From Bos javanicus (lineage: Eukaryota; Chordata; Mammalia; Artiodactyla; Bovidae), in the NCBI RefSeq assembly GCF_032452875.1, contig NC_083879.1, positions 84,577,572 through 84,641,571 of the forward strand: a DNA stretch of 64,000 bases, read 5' to 3'. Positions within the stretch are counted from its first letter, which is position 1. The number at the start of each line of letters is the position of its first letter. Under the pieces are notes generated by a model. It was not told the DNA's origin and did not search any database. It saw nothing but the letters and a program-made list of their open reading frames with translations. Position numbers and translations under genes: made by a program. Shown piece by piece: positions 44,643-54,654 of this stretch.

Positions 44643-44855
44643 GGGGCTTCCCCGGTGGCTCCAAGGTATAAGGAATCCACCTGCACTATAGCAGACTTGC
44701 AGGAGACACGGGTCGACCCCTGGGCCGGGAAGACCCCCTGGAAGAGGAAATGGCGACCCACCCCAGTATTCTCGCCTGGAGAATCCTATGGGCAGAGGGC
44801 TTGGTGGGCCACAGTCCACGGGGTCACAAGAGTTGGACACGACTGAGCACACACA
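44643..44855 (+). mobile_element. Bov-tA SINE, CpG-decayed
   Basis: Sense copy, GGGGCTTCCCCGGTGGCTCC to CACGACTGAGCACACAC; the B-box is changed (GGGTCGACCCC). Confidence 0.92.
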
Positions 44856-44970
44856 TGGGCCAGACAGATTCTACCTCCTGCTGGGACTGGGAACTCGACT
44901 GTGGCCAAGTTTTGGGAAATTCAGACTGCCTCTGACTGTGGACAAAACAGCTCACATCGCTCCCACATGG

Positions 44971-44982
44971 AAGATGCACTCA
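44971..44982 (+). repeat. Target-site copy 1 of 3
   Basis: AAGATGCACTCA, repeated at 45117-45128 and 45381-45392 around two retroelements. Confidence 0.9.
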
Positions 44983-45116
44983 TGTCTGGGTGCATGCTCA
45001 GTCACTCAGTCGTGGCCGACTCTGCAATCCCATGGACGGTAGCCCGCCCGGCAACTCTATCCGTGGTATTCTCCAGGCAAGCATATTGGAGTGGGTTGCC
45101 ATTTCCTTCTCCAGGG
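44983..45116 (-). mobile_element. Bov-tA SINE, 3' half
   Basis: Antisense BovA part only: TGGGTGCATGCTCAGTCAC to CATTTCCTTCTCCAGGG. It lies between target copies 1 and 2. Confidence 0.92.
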
Positions 45117-45128
45117 AAGATGCATTCA

Positions 45129-45380
45129 GTTCAGTTCAGTCGCTCAGTCGTGTCCAACTCTTTGCGACCCCATGAACCGCAACACACCAGGCCTCCCTGT
45201 CCATCACCAACTCCCGGAGTTCACCCAAACTCATGTCCATTGAGTCAGTGATGCCATCCAACCATCTCATCCTCTGTCGTCCCCTTCTCCTCCTGCCTTC
45301 AATCTTTCCCAGCATCAGGGTCTTTTCCAGTGAGTCAGCTCTTCACATCAGGTGGCCAAAGTATTGGAGCTGCAGCTTCA
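45129..45380 (-). mobile_element. BovB 3' fragment
   Basis: Antisense BovB end, GTTCAGTTCAGTCGCTCAG to TATTGGAGCTGCAGCTTCA, between target copies 2 and 3. Confidence 0.94.
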
Positions 45381-45392
45381 AAGATGCACTCA

Positions 45393-46737
45393 CCCCTCCC
45401 CTGAACTCCCCAAAGCCTCACCCCACTACCAAGCTCAAGTCCCAGTTCCAGATCCCACCGTGTAAATCTGGTCCACGTATCCCAGCTGCTCAGACCAGGC
45501 TCCTTAGGTAGGCAGCTCCTCTAGGACTGTCCTAAACTATTGAAGGCAGGTTACCTGTTCTCCTCACAACTAGCATGTTGCTTGTGGCTTGGTTAGGATT
45601 TAGTCCTGGTGCCTAGAAAGTATTTTCCATGGCCATTTGATCCATGCTCTGGAATCTTGGCTTACCTTAGGATATTATTTCCTAGTCTACAAGAGGCTAG
45701 TCCTGTTTGGGGGGGTGGTCGTTTTCTCAGCCTGATTCCTGCTCACAGAACTCTGAGGCACCAGAACCTCTTTATCTTGTACTGACTCTTCCTTTCTCAT
45801 TGCATGCTGATACGATTCCCTTAAAAACTTTGTTGAGTTTCCTGTGAATCAAATTCCACTCCTTTAGTCAAAGCCACATTTACAAATCTCTTTAAGATAA
45901 CCTCCTCTCTACCTTTTTTTTTTTTTTTCCTGGAAGATTTCTGTAGGGCAATACCCTTAATATTCTTAGACTGTGGTTCTTATATTGTATGGTTATATAT
46001 CTTATATATACAGTTCTAATATTCTTAGAGTGTCTTGTGGTTTTGTTTCTTTGAAAGGATCCATGAAACACCACCTAGAGCCTTTTCTTGGGTCTTAATA
46101 AAGTGGTTCATAGTTACGACCTTGGCTTCACCTTCAGATCATATTTTCTTGAAAATAACCCCGGATTTAATCTGGGCTTACCAGGCATTTCTTAACTTCA
46201 GAGTTATCTGCTATCTGGATGGCCCAGTGAGAAACAATCTTATTTTCAAACTCAGAAATCCCAGGCTCCTTTACAGTTAATAGTTGGTCTTTCTTTAGCT
46301 CACCGCTTTATTCCCATGTTTCCCACGGGGAAGTGGAGGGACCCAGGAGTCCACTCCTACACACTGACGAGACCTGTCGTAGACCATCCGGCTCCTCACG
46401 CGTGTTGGCTGGTGTCGGCGTTGCTCCGGGTGACAGGGCTGCTAAGCTTTCCACAAAGGTGCAAAACCGGCCATGTTCCTTCCGCTTCCAGCATCTTTCT
46501 CACTTTCCTTTAAATCTCACCGGGAGCTTTCTTGAAGGTCACACTTCTGCTAACAGTACCGTCAAGATTTCTCCAGTTTCCCAAGGCTCCTGCCAGGCTT
46601 TTAAAGTCTGCGTTTCTTGTGAATAGTAGCACTGCATTCCAGGTTCCAGTATCTGCAGTAGCTGTCTGCTGCTATGTAACAAACCTCTCCAAACTTCAGT
46701 GCCTTAAAATGGCGAAGACTAGCAGTCTACTCCCTCC

Positions 46738-46740
<3 letters not shown>
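45393..46740. other. Intronic sequence
   Basis: T run at 45913-45928. Positions 46640-46700 (GTCTGCTGCTATGTAACAAA, CTTCAGTGCCTTAAAATGGC) belong to an old interspersed repeat I cannot name, which seems to continue at 47295 after the microsatellite. Confidence 0.5.
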
Positions 46741-46778
<38 letters not shown>

Positions 46779-47296
46779 TATCTGTCTCTCTGTCTGTCAT
46801 TCTTTTTCTCTGTCTCTCTCTTTCTTTCTCTGTCTCTGACTCTGTCTCTCCCTGTCTCTGTCTGTCTGTCTGTCTCTGTTTCTTCTCTGTCTCTCTTTCT
46901 CTCTGTCTCTCTGTCTGTCTCTTTGTCTCTCTCTCTGTCCGCCTGTCTGTCGGTCTGTCTCTGTCTCTCTCTCTCTCTCTGTCTGTCTCTCTATTTGTCT
47001 GTCTCTCTGTCTTGCTCTCTGTCTCTCCCTGTCTGTCTCTCTCTCTCCTTCTCTCTGTCTGTCTGTCTCTTTCTCTCTGTCTCTCTCTGTCTGTCGGTCT
47101 GTCTCTGTCTCTCTCTCTCTGTCTGTCTCTCTATTTGTCTCTCTCTGTCTTGCTCTCTGTTTCTCTCTGTCTGTCTCTCTCTTTCTCTCTGTCTCTGTCT
47201 GTCTGTCTGTCTGTCTCTTTCTCTCTGTCTCTGTCTGTCTGTCTGTCTGTCTCTTTCTCTCTCTCTGTCTGTCTGTCGGTCTGTCTCTCTCTCCAC
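46741..47296 (+). repeat. Compound (TG)n-(TCTG/TC)n pyrimidine microsatellite, about 555 bp
   Basis: A (TG)n run at 46741-46777 is followed by more than 500 bp built from TCTG, TCTC and TTTC words with short higher-order blocks; for example GTCTCTCTATTTGTC occurs twice, about 135 bp apart. The long Ser/Leu/Cys/Val frames on + and Arg/Gln/Thr/Asp/Glu frames on - are repeat translations, not proteins. Confidence 0.95.
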
Positions 47297-48035
47297 TCTA
47301 GCAGTTGGCTGGCATCAGCTAAGGCCCTGTCCTGCAAGCTGTCTCCCAGCTGTACTTAGACAGCAGCAGGGCCGGGACAGCCCACAGGCTCAGCTCTTTG
47401 GGTCTCTGGAGTCTGGGCTGGGGAAATGCAGACAGCTGGGGCCTGGGGCAGACGGTGCTCTGTCATCTCTCTCCTCTGTCTGGCCTCCCCACAGCAGGGC
47501 TGCTTCAGCATCCGCAGACTTCTCCCGCAGAGATCAGGGCCACCGAGACACGTGTCCCAAGAGAGGAGGAGCCAGCAGGGCCACACCGCCCCGGCAAGCC
47601 TCAGCGGAGCCGCAGCATTCCTTTCGCCATGTTTTATTCATGGGGCCAGCACAGAGGTCCTTCTAGCTTCCAGGCTCTGGAAGAGCAGCAGGGACTAAGA
47701 ATATTGTTGAAGGCAATTTTGGAAAATACAGTCTGCCACACATCCTTTAAATTATTCAGATCTTCAGAACAACTCTATAATACTAATGTTAAAATTTTGT
47801 TTGGTTCATTAACTTTCTGGGAGAAGCTTATGAGTTGCTGTGCTTTAGCTCATTGAAAGCCTTCGGGATAATGCGCATTAATTACAGAATTGTGCATTTG
47901 GGGGTATTTTCTGCTCTTAAAAGTTGGCTGCTTTGGTGAACCCTGTATAATACTGGCCTCCAAAGATGTCCATTGAGTTAGAAAATTAACTTTGTTCTTT
48001 TCAATTCTCGTCTGGATGTCTCCCATTTGTTTCAT
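47297..48035. other. Intronic sequence
   Basis: No gene. The first 150 bp may continue the old repeat left of the microsatellite. Confidence 0.5.
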
Positions 48036-48136
48036 GTTTACAAAGTGCCAGCGTCTGAACTAAGCCCTTTGCATACACCATTTTATTTCTCTGAGATAAT
48101 TACTGATATCACCATTTTATGCATGACTATACTGAA
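48036..48136 (-). repeat. MIR SINE fragment
   Basis: CAAAGTGCCAGCGTCTGAAC, CTTTGCATACACCATTTTAT and CACCATTTTATGCATG match the antisense MIR core. Interrupted by two Bov-tA copies and perhaps continuing at 48455. Confidence 0.65.
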
Positions 48137-48253
48137 GCTTCCCTGATAGCTCAGTTGTAAAGAATCGGCCTGCAATGCAGGAGAACCCGGTTTCATTCCT
48201 GTGTCGGGAAGATCCTCTGGAGTAAGGGATAGGCTACCCACTCCAGTATTCTT
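48137..48253 (+). mobile_element. Bov-tA SINE, 5' half
   Basis: Sense tRNA part and start of BovA, ending at CACTCCAGTATTCTTG, where a second complete copy begins. CTGAAGCTT occurs at the left edge (48132-48140) and after the second copy (48446-48454), suggesting one target for the pair. Confidence 0.92.
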
Positions 48254-48445
48254 GGGCTTCCCTGGTGGCTCTGCTGGTGAAGTATCCACCTACAATGTGG
48301 GAGACTTTGGTTCAATCCCTGGATTGGGAAAATCCCCTGGAGAAGGGAAAGGCTACCCACTCCAGTATTCTGACCTGGAGAATTCCATGGACTGTATATC
48401 CATGGGGTGGCAAAGAGTCAGACACGACCGAGTGACTTTCACATT
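48254..48445 (+). mobile_element. Bov-tA SINE, second in tandem
   Basis: Sense copy, GGGCTTCCCTGGTGGCTCTG to CACGACCGAGTGACTTTCAC, directly abutting the preceding half copy. Confidence 0.93.
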
Positions 48446-48454
48446 CTGAAGCTT

Positions 48455-49198
48455 AGAGGGATGTGACCAAGAGGTCTTCTAAAATTATAATTTGCATGAA
48501 TGCCACAACCACAAGTGTGCACACACACCCAATTCTGTGACCCCCTCTTATGGCCTGTATTTGCCCACCTCATAATATATATCATGTTCTAATTGCTATA
48601 GAATTAGAAATAACTTTTTTTTTTAGTTCTCTGACTCAGCTAAGAGGGCAGAGGAGGCAGGGAACATTTTCTGTGTATTCACTGATGTGTCTTAAGAAGT
48701 ATTGGTTAAACACACAGCTAAATGAATAACAGCGTGGAATGCTGGTCCTGCTGGAGTTTGAATGCAAGTCTGTCTGACTCCAGAGCCTTTCATTTTAACC
48801 CTAAAAGTGGAGTTGTTGCCCCCAAAGTGAGGTGGAGACTCTCATATGTGCAGTCATAATGACAGAAAAGCCTGGCTGCCTGCCTTAAATAACTCAGGAA
48901 CTCAGCAAAATTAGATGTGCTTATTTAGATCAAGACTTCCTACAGATTAGCACAATACCAAATTGGTAAAACAGTTCACGATTTTTGAGAAGTTTTGATA
49001 TTTCAGCAAAACTGTATGTAATTTTCTAAAATTAGCGTCTCAGTTTCCAGAGAAATTGTATTCAATAAAATCTACTATGATTTATAGTAAAAATATTAGG
49101 AAAAGGACTTTTAGAATTTTTAACTTTAATAAAAGTTTTGAGTCATATTTAAATAGTTTTTCTGCCTCTTTCAAAATTAGTTCTAATAGTATGCTCTT
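48455..49198. other. Intronic sequence
   Basis: No gene. Positions 48735-48800 (GTTTGAATGCAAGTCTGTC, TGACTCCAGAGCC) resemble a MIR piece. Confidence 0.5.
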
Positions 49199-49429
49199 GG
49201 GCTTCCCTAGTAGCTCAGATGGTAAAGCATCTGTCTATAATGCAGGAGACCCAGGTTCGATCCCTGGTTCGGGAAGATCCTCTGGAGACGGAAATGGCAA
49301 CCCACTCCAGTATTCTTGCCTGGAGAATTCCATGGACGGAGGAGCCTGGCAGGCTACAGTCCATGTAGCTGTTGCATGTCCAGGTGGGGCTGCAAAGAGT
49401 CGGACGGGACTGAGCAACTAATACACAAC
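49199..49429 (+). mobile_element. Bov-tA SINE
   Basis: Sense copy with B-box GGTTCGATCC. An extra 25 bp or so (TAGCTGTTGCATGTCC region) interrupts the 3' part. AGTATGCTCTT and AGTATGCTCCT flank it (49188, 49430). Confidence 0.94.
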
Positions 49430-49548
49430 AGTATGCTCCTTTGTTTTTCTAAATACAGTCCTTCTTTCCAACTTCAGTTCCCGCTTAAGTTCTTAGTGAA
49501 ATATAACACTCTTGATTTCCCTACTGTTTGTTAGGATTTAAGTATGTT

Positions 49549-50388
49549 CAGTTCAGTTCAGTCGCTCAGTCATGTCTGACTCTTTGCGACCCCATGAATC
49601 GCAGCACGCCAGGCCTCCCTGTCCATCACCAACTCCTGGAGTTCACTCAGACTCACGTCCATCGAGTCAGTGATGCCATCCAGCCATCTCATCCTCTGTC
49701 GTCCCCTTCTCCTCCTGCCCCCAATGCCTCCCAGCATCAGAGTCTTTTCCAATGAGTCAACTCTTCGCATGAGGTGGCCAAAGTATTGGAGTTTCAGCTT
49801 TAGCATCATTCCCTCCAAAGAAATACCAGGGCTGATCTCCTTCAGAATGGACCGGTTGGATCTCCTTGCAGTCCAAGGGACTCTCAAGAGTCTTCTCCAA
49901 CACCACAGTTCAAAAGCATCAATTCTTCGGCGCTCAGCCTTCTTCACAGTCCAACTCTCACATCCATACATGACCACTGGAAAAACCATAGCCTTGACTA
50001 GATGAACCTTTGTTGGCAAAGTAATGTCTCTGCTTTTCAATATGCTATCTAGGTTGGTCATAACTTTCTTTCCAAGGAGTAAGCGTCTTTTAATTTCATG
50101 GCTGCAGTCACCATCTGCAATGATTTTGGAGCCCCAAAAAATAAAGTCTGACACTGTTTCCACTGTTTCCGCATCTACTTCCCATGAAGTGATGGGACCA
50201 GATGCCATGATCTTCGTTTTCCGAATGTTGAGCTTTAAGCCAACTTTTTCACTCTCCTCTTTCACCTTTATCAAGAGGCTTTTTAGTTCCTCTTCACTTT
50301 CTGCCATAAGGGTGGTGTCATCTGCGTATCTGAGGTAATTGATATTTCTCCTGGCAATCTTGATTCCAGCTTGTGCTTCTTCCAGTGC
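49549..50388 (-). mobile_element. BovB LINE, 840 bp, open RT C-terminal frame
   Basis: Antisense, the longest BovB here. The minus frame at 49570-50307 is open for 245 codons and encodes the end of the reverse transcriptase and the C-terminal domain: NIRKTKIMASGP, DFIFWGSKIIADGDC, VVMYGCESWTVKKAE, FELWCWRRLLRVPW, GRRRRGRQRMRWLDG. The catalytic RT motifs and the endonuclease lie upstream of the truncation, so it cannot move alone. Target duplication AAGTATGTT / AAATATGTT (49540, 50389). Confidence 0.95.
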
Positions 50389-50506
50389 AAATATGTTAGT
50401 TAATTGTAAAACTCACTCTTGGCATCATTTTCACAAAGTTCTTTTTAGAAAGATAATCTCTCCATGCTGCAGTTGTTTTCATTGGTGGGTTGTGTTCATT
50501 TCGCCT

Positions 50507-50730
50507 GGGTGCCTGCTCAGTTGCTTCGATCATATCTGACTTCTTGCGGCCTCATGGACTGTAGCCCACCAGGCTCTTCTGTCCATGGAATTTCTTAGGC
50601 AAGAATACTGGAGTGGGTTGCCATTTCCTTCTCCAGGGGTTCTCCCCAGCCCAGGGATTGAACCCCTGTCTCCTGTGTCTCCTGCACTTCAGGTGGATGC
50701 TTTACCACTGACTCACCAGGGAAGCCCTAG
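50507..50730 (-). mobile_element. Bov-tA SINE
   Basis: Antisense full-length copy, GTGCCTGCTCAGTTGCTTCG to GACTCACCAGGGAAGCCC. Confidence 0.94.
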
Positions 50731-51159
50731 ATTATTTCAACAACCCAGCTTCCGAGGATTTCCTATAAGAAACACCCAGGGGGCACCAAGTCTCTGATTT
50801 TCACCTTCTCCGCAGTCTCCTAGAAGTCCTGAGGGTCGGTCAGGCCAGTCCTCAGTCCTCACGTGTCAGGCCCTTAGAACCCAGGTGTGAGCAGGCTCCA
50901 GGGGAGATGTGCGGTGCCCTCCCCGCCGCATCCCAGGCCCTTCATCCCTGGCATCCCGGGTCTCCTTATGGCCAGTGTACCTCCTCCTTGTCCTCCAGCT
51001 CCAAGACCAAAACTGGTTTTCTCCTGGGCAGTCGCGGGGAGTGTGGGGAGACCCGGACCCTGGGGGGTGGGAGGACGGGGCCCCTGGAGGGGGCAGGCCG
51101 GCGCGGGTTGGGGCCTGGGTCGCGCTGACGCTCCGGCCCCCTCTCTGTCCCTGGCCCAG
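50731..51159. other. GC-rich end of intron before the large tail exon
   Basis: CpG content rises from about 50880. Ends CTCTCTGTCCCTGGCCCAG, the acceptor. Open frames on both strands run through this region and the exon but reflect GC-rich composition. Confidence 0.6.
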
Positions 51160-52185
51160 CTCTCACCCGGCCCCGGCCGCACAGCGACGACTACAGCACC
51201 ATGAAGAAGGTCCCCCCTCGGAAGCCCAAGCGAAGCCCCCACACCAAGCTCAGCGGTTCCTCGGAGGAGATCTCGGGCGCCCGGCCAGGGGCGGCAGGGC
51301 CTGGGGGCGCGAGGCGCAGAGCGGGCGGCCCGCAGCGCCTCCCGGGAGTCCCCGCGCCCCCCGCGCCCCCGGAGCCCGAGCCCGAGCCCGTCTACATCGA
51401 GATGCTGGGCCGCGCCGGCAGCCCCGAGCCGGCCGAGGCGGTGTACGAGGAGATGAAGTACTGGGCGCCCCCCGGGGACGCGGGCGGCCGGGGGGCGGGC
51501 GCCGGCTCGGCGTGCGCGTCGCCCCCCGCGGCCCCCGAGGACGGCGGCGCCGGCGGGGACGCGTGCGGCATCCCCGCGCCCTTCCCCAACCTGCTGGCGC
51601 ACCGGCCCCCGCTGCTCGTGTTCCCCCCCACGCCGGCCACCTGCTCCCCCGCGTCCGACGAGTCGCCCTTGACGCCCCTGGAGGTGAAGAAGCTGCCGGT
51701 GCTGGAGACCAACCTCAAGTACCCCGTGCAGCCCGAGGGCTCCAGCCCCCTGTCCCCCCAGCACCCCAAAACCCCCAAGGGGGACGGCGACCGGCCCGCG
51801 TCCCCGGGCGTCCCCACGCTCGCGGGGCCGCACGGAGCCTCCCCGCCCCCGACGCCCCCGCCCGCGCCCCCCGCCGCCCCGCGGCCACCCGGGCACTTCC
51901 CCTTCGCGGCCCCCGCGGAGCCCCCCAGGGTCCCCCCGAAGCCCACCTCGGCCCCCGCAGGCGCGCCCTGCAGCCCCCTCCCCAAAACCCCGTATTCCCC
52001 CGGGAAGACGGCCCGAGGGGAGCCCAGGAAGGCCACCACCACTGGCGCCCCCTCCCCGGCCCCCTACAGCCCCCCGAACTCCAGAGCTCTGGGCAGCCCC
52101 CTGGACGAGCTGGCCAGCCTGTTCAACTCCGGCAGGAGCGTGCTCCGGAGGTCTGCGGTGGGCAGGAGGATCCGCGAACCCCAGG
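51160..52185 (+). CDS. MYO16: MYO16 large tail exon: NYAP motifs and proline-rich region
   Basis: 1026 bp; acceptor CCTGGCCCAG, donor AGG|GTGAGT. Two bases complete Ala, then 341 codons from LTRPRPHSDDYSTMKK to VGRRIREPQ and one base over (phase 1). Visible motifs: three YxxM sites (YSTM 51192, YIEM 51393, YEEM 51444), the class that binds PI3-kinase p85 SH2 domains; a basic PPRKPKRSP stretch; LLVFPPTPATCSPASDESPL; and long Pro/Ala runs (51830-52010) and SPLDELASLFNSG near the end. Known role of the family: Fyn-phosphorylated neuronal adaptors linking PI3K to the WAVE complex. KLSGSSEEIS has Ser where I recall Tyr in the human protein. The exon is extremely GC/CpG-rich, an intragenic CpG island, without frame breaks. 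The C-terminus lies beyond the window. Confidence 0.96.
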
Positions 52186-52666
52186 GTGAGTCTGGAGCAC
52201 TGAGCTCGCTCACACAGGTCCAGATGTGAGGGTAGGGGTGCTGTGCAGAGGAATGCGGTGTTAAGGAATGCGCGGGGTCCCTGCAGGGTCCTTCAGAGCA
52301 GGTAGCGGCTTTAAGATCATCTTATATGCAACCGGTATGGCCAAGTAGTTAAGAATGCATCTTTCCCATTTTGCAGACACAAGTTCATGATATTAAAAAC
52401 ACATTGCACTAAAACCAGGCTTCAGACAGCCTGGTGAAACGATGGGCATTAGAGCAAAACTCAGCTTGAGCCACTGACTTCCCTTTGCTAACAATATCCG
52501 GATATAACTTGGAAATGGCAGTTGCCGCATGCTGTTATATTGAGATGTCCTTTTGGGGTTACCCGAACACCCTCGCCTTACTGGCCGTCTCACTTCCATT
52601 CCCTGCCTCTGGAGTGATTACTTCTCAGTTACTCCCTGACACTCGGTACCACTCGGTAGGAAGCCC
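52186..52666. other. Start of the last intron in the window
   Basis: Begins with the consensus donor GTGAGT. No coding seen. A small direct repeat CACTCGGTAC/CACTCGGTAG lies at 52640-52659, right beside the exon copy. Confidence 0.6.
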
Positions 52667-52776
52667 AGCCCAGGAAGGCCACTGCCGGGGCCCCGTCCCC
52701 CACCTCCTACAGCTGCACCCCCGAACTTCAGGCCTCTAGGCAGCCTCCCTGGAGGAGCTGGCCAGCCTCTTCAACT
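52667..52776 (+). pseudogene. Decayed partial copy of the MYO16 tail exon
   Basis: Matches exon positions 52021-52128 in the same orientation about 647 bp downstream: AGCCCAGGAAGGCCAC, CTACAGC, CCCCCGAACT, GGCAGCC and GAGCTGGCCAGCCT are shared. It has a 3-base loss, a 4-base gain after CTACAGC and a 1-base gain in the CTCCCTGG part, so the DELASLFN-type frame is broken. No convincing acceptor or donor fits it. Best read as an old tandem duplication of the exon's 3' part. Confidence 0.85.
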
Positions 52777-53217
52777 GTTGTTGCCAGTAAATGATTTGCC
52801 TTCTGGTCCCAAGGACCATTTTCACTCCATTCTGTTCTGTCTGCATCTTCTCGCAGAGCATCTCAACTACTCAGCTGTTGACAAGCCAGTCCCAGTGAGC
52901 TCAGGGCTAGACTGTGGCAGCCAGAGGCCGTGGCCTGTATCAAAAAGTATTTATTTTGTGTCCCTATAAAAGTAGAATGTAGCTATCAAAAAAAAAAAAA
53001 AAACTCATTAAGAATTTTTTTGTTGATCTCGTTAGTAGCTCACCTCATTCAGATGAGGTTGCCTTTGGGCTCAGATTCTCTTAATAACCACAAAGAACAT
53101 CGTCATCTTCCAAAAAGCATCTGAAGGCTTTTATATGAAACCAAAATATTTTCTAGCGTTCTGTATTTGGGAAGTGAACTACAGTAATATAAAGCATCTT
53201 CTCTTAAAACTGTAATG
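52777..53217. other. Intronic sequence
   Basis: A run at 52989-53003. No gene. Confidence 0.5.
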
Positions 53218-53342
53218 GGTCCCTCGGTCATAATGCCATTATGTAGATGACAGCTACTGGCATCCTTACTTTACAGAGATGGGAGACTTCAGGGCAAGGA
53301 GGCTAAGCACCTTCCTTAAGGTCAGGCAGTAGGACCAAAAGT
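53218..53342 (-). repeat. MIR SINE fragment
   Basis: CCTTACTTTACAGAGATGGG, AGGCTAAGCACCTTCC and TTAAGGTCAGGCAGTAG match the antisense MIR core. Confidence 0.7.
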
Positions 53343-53831
53343 AGCCACTTACCTGCTCTTTCTCCTAAAGAAAATACATAGCTGCATTGGCTTTCATCAT
53401 CTGATGAGGTACAAAAAACCCCCTAGAAAACCTAGGAAATGTTCTCAATAAGTGAAAAGTACGTCAAGGCTAAGAACACTTAGCAAATGGATGAATAACC
53501 TGCTCTTTGTTTACTCTTCAGACTAATAAGCTAATTGTTTAGCCACTTCTTCTTAATTATAAGTCATTAATAAAAGAAATTGTCCTTGTAAGTAGGGGAT
53601 GACTTGAATCTCACAAGTCATATGTTTCATTCCAAGGAGCAAAACAGACTCTAAAAGAAAAGCATTACACGAACACATTAATGTTTGCTTTGCTTTTGGA
53701 ACTAAAAGTTTATTAAAGCGTCATAAGCCTCCTTTTACTATAGATGAGAGTTGGATGAATTCTTCTCGGATGTATTCAGAAAAGTGAAGTTAATGATTTT
53801 CTAGATGGGTGGCAATCCTTTGGAAATCCCT
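53343..53831. other. Intronic AT-rich sequence
   Basis: No repeat or gene recognised. Confidence 0.5.
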
Positions 53832-54193
53832 AAGTCTACTCTTGAGAGTTCCTTGGACTACAAGGAGATCCAACCAGTCCATTCTAAAGGAGATCAGTCC
53901 TGGGTGTTCTTTGGAAGGACTGATGCTAAAGCTGAAACTCCAATCCTTTGGCCACCTCATGTGAAGAGTTGACTCATTGGCAAAGACTCTGATGCTGGGA
54001 GGGATTGAGGGGAGGAGGAGAAGGGGACGACAGAGGATGAGATAGATGGCTGGATGGCATCACTGACTCGATGGACATGAGTTTGTGTGAACTCCGGGAG
54101 TTGGTGATGGACAGGGAAGCCTGGCGTGCTGCAATTCATGGGGTCGCAAAGAGTCAGACACGACTGAGTGACTGAACTGAACTGAACTGAAAT
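53832..54193 (+). mobile_element. BovB 3' fragment
   Basis: Sense, 360 bp: CTTGAGAGTTCCTTGGACTA, GATGCTAAAGCTGAAACTCC, GAGGAGAAGGGGACGACAGA, and the ACTGAACTGAACTGAA tail. Confidence 0.94.
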
Positions 54194-54494
54194 CTAGGAC
54201 TCGCAGGGAGGACCACAGAGAGGTCTCCAGCCAGGGTGCCCGGATATGCTAATTATATTTCCCCATGGTGACATTAACCAGTGCCCGCTAACATCCATCA
54301 AAACCTCAAGGACACCATCGTTAGTGCAACTCTAAAATTAGAAAGCATCTATTTTCCTCCTGTAGGCTTTTACAAAATACTCTTCACTTAGAAAAGGTTG
54401 TCTGGAGCCACTTAAGACTTTCTTACAAATGCCCGCATTGGCAGCTTCTGCCCCCAGTACAGTGGCTGTAATAACAGCTGCAGTAGAAGAGGCT
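54194..54494. other. Intronic sequence
   Basis: Nothing recognised. Confidence 0.5.
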
Positions 54495-54654
54495 TGTCCC
54501 CACGCACCAGGTGACTGGGGTCCAGCTGTGCGGCTGAGAACCCTGTGATCCCTCATGGTTCGTGACTCGGGAAATGTCCCCACGCACCCGGTGACTGGGG
54601 TCCAGCTGTGCGGCTGAGAACCCTGTGATCCCTCACAGTTCGTGACTCGGGAAA
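54495..54654 (+). repeat. 80 bp tandem duplication, two units
   Basis: Units 54495-54574 and 54575-54654 both run from TGTCCCCACGCACC to CGTGACTCGGGAAA and differ at about three positions. Not a transposon. Confidence 0.95.

Noticed and set aside
46746..47666. Long frames rich in Ser/Leu/Cys/Val (+) and Arg/Gln/Thr/Asp (-)
   Set aside because: Translations of the TCTG/TC microsatellite; no start context, domain or splice support.
49570..50307. 245-codon reverse-transcriptase-related frame as a host gene
   Set aside because: It is the 3' fragment of a BovB retrotransposon with flanking target duplication, lacking the catalytic part.
50909..52189. 426-codon open frame overlapping the tail exon in another frame, and a 340-codon antisense frame at 50874-51896
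   Set aside because: Both are Arg/Pro/Gly/Ala-rich and follow from the extreme GC content; neither has recognisable motifs, while the MYO16 frame carries conserved ones and fits the splice phases.
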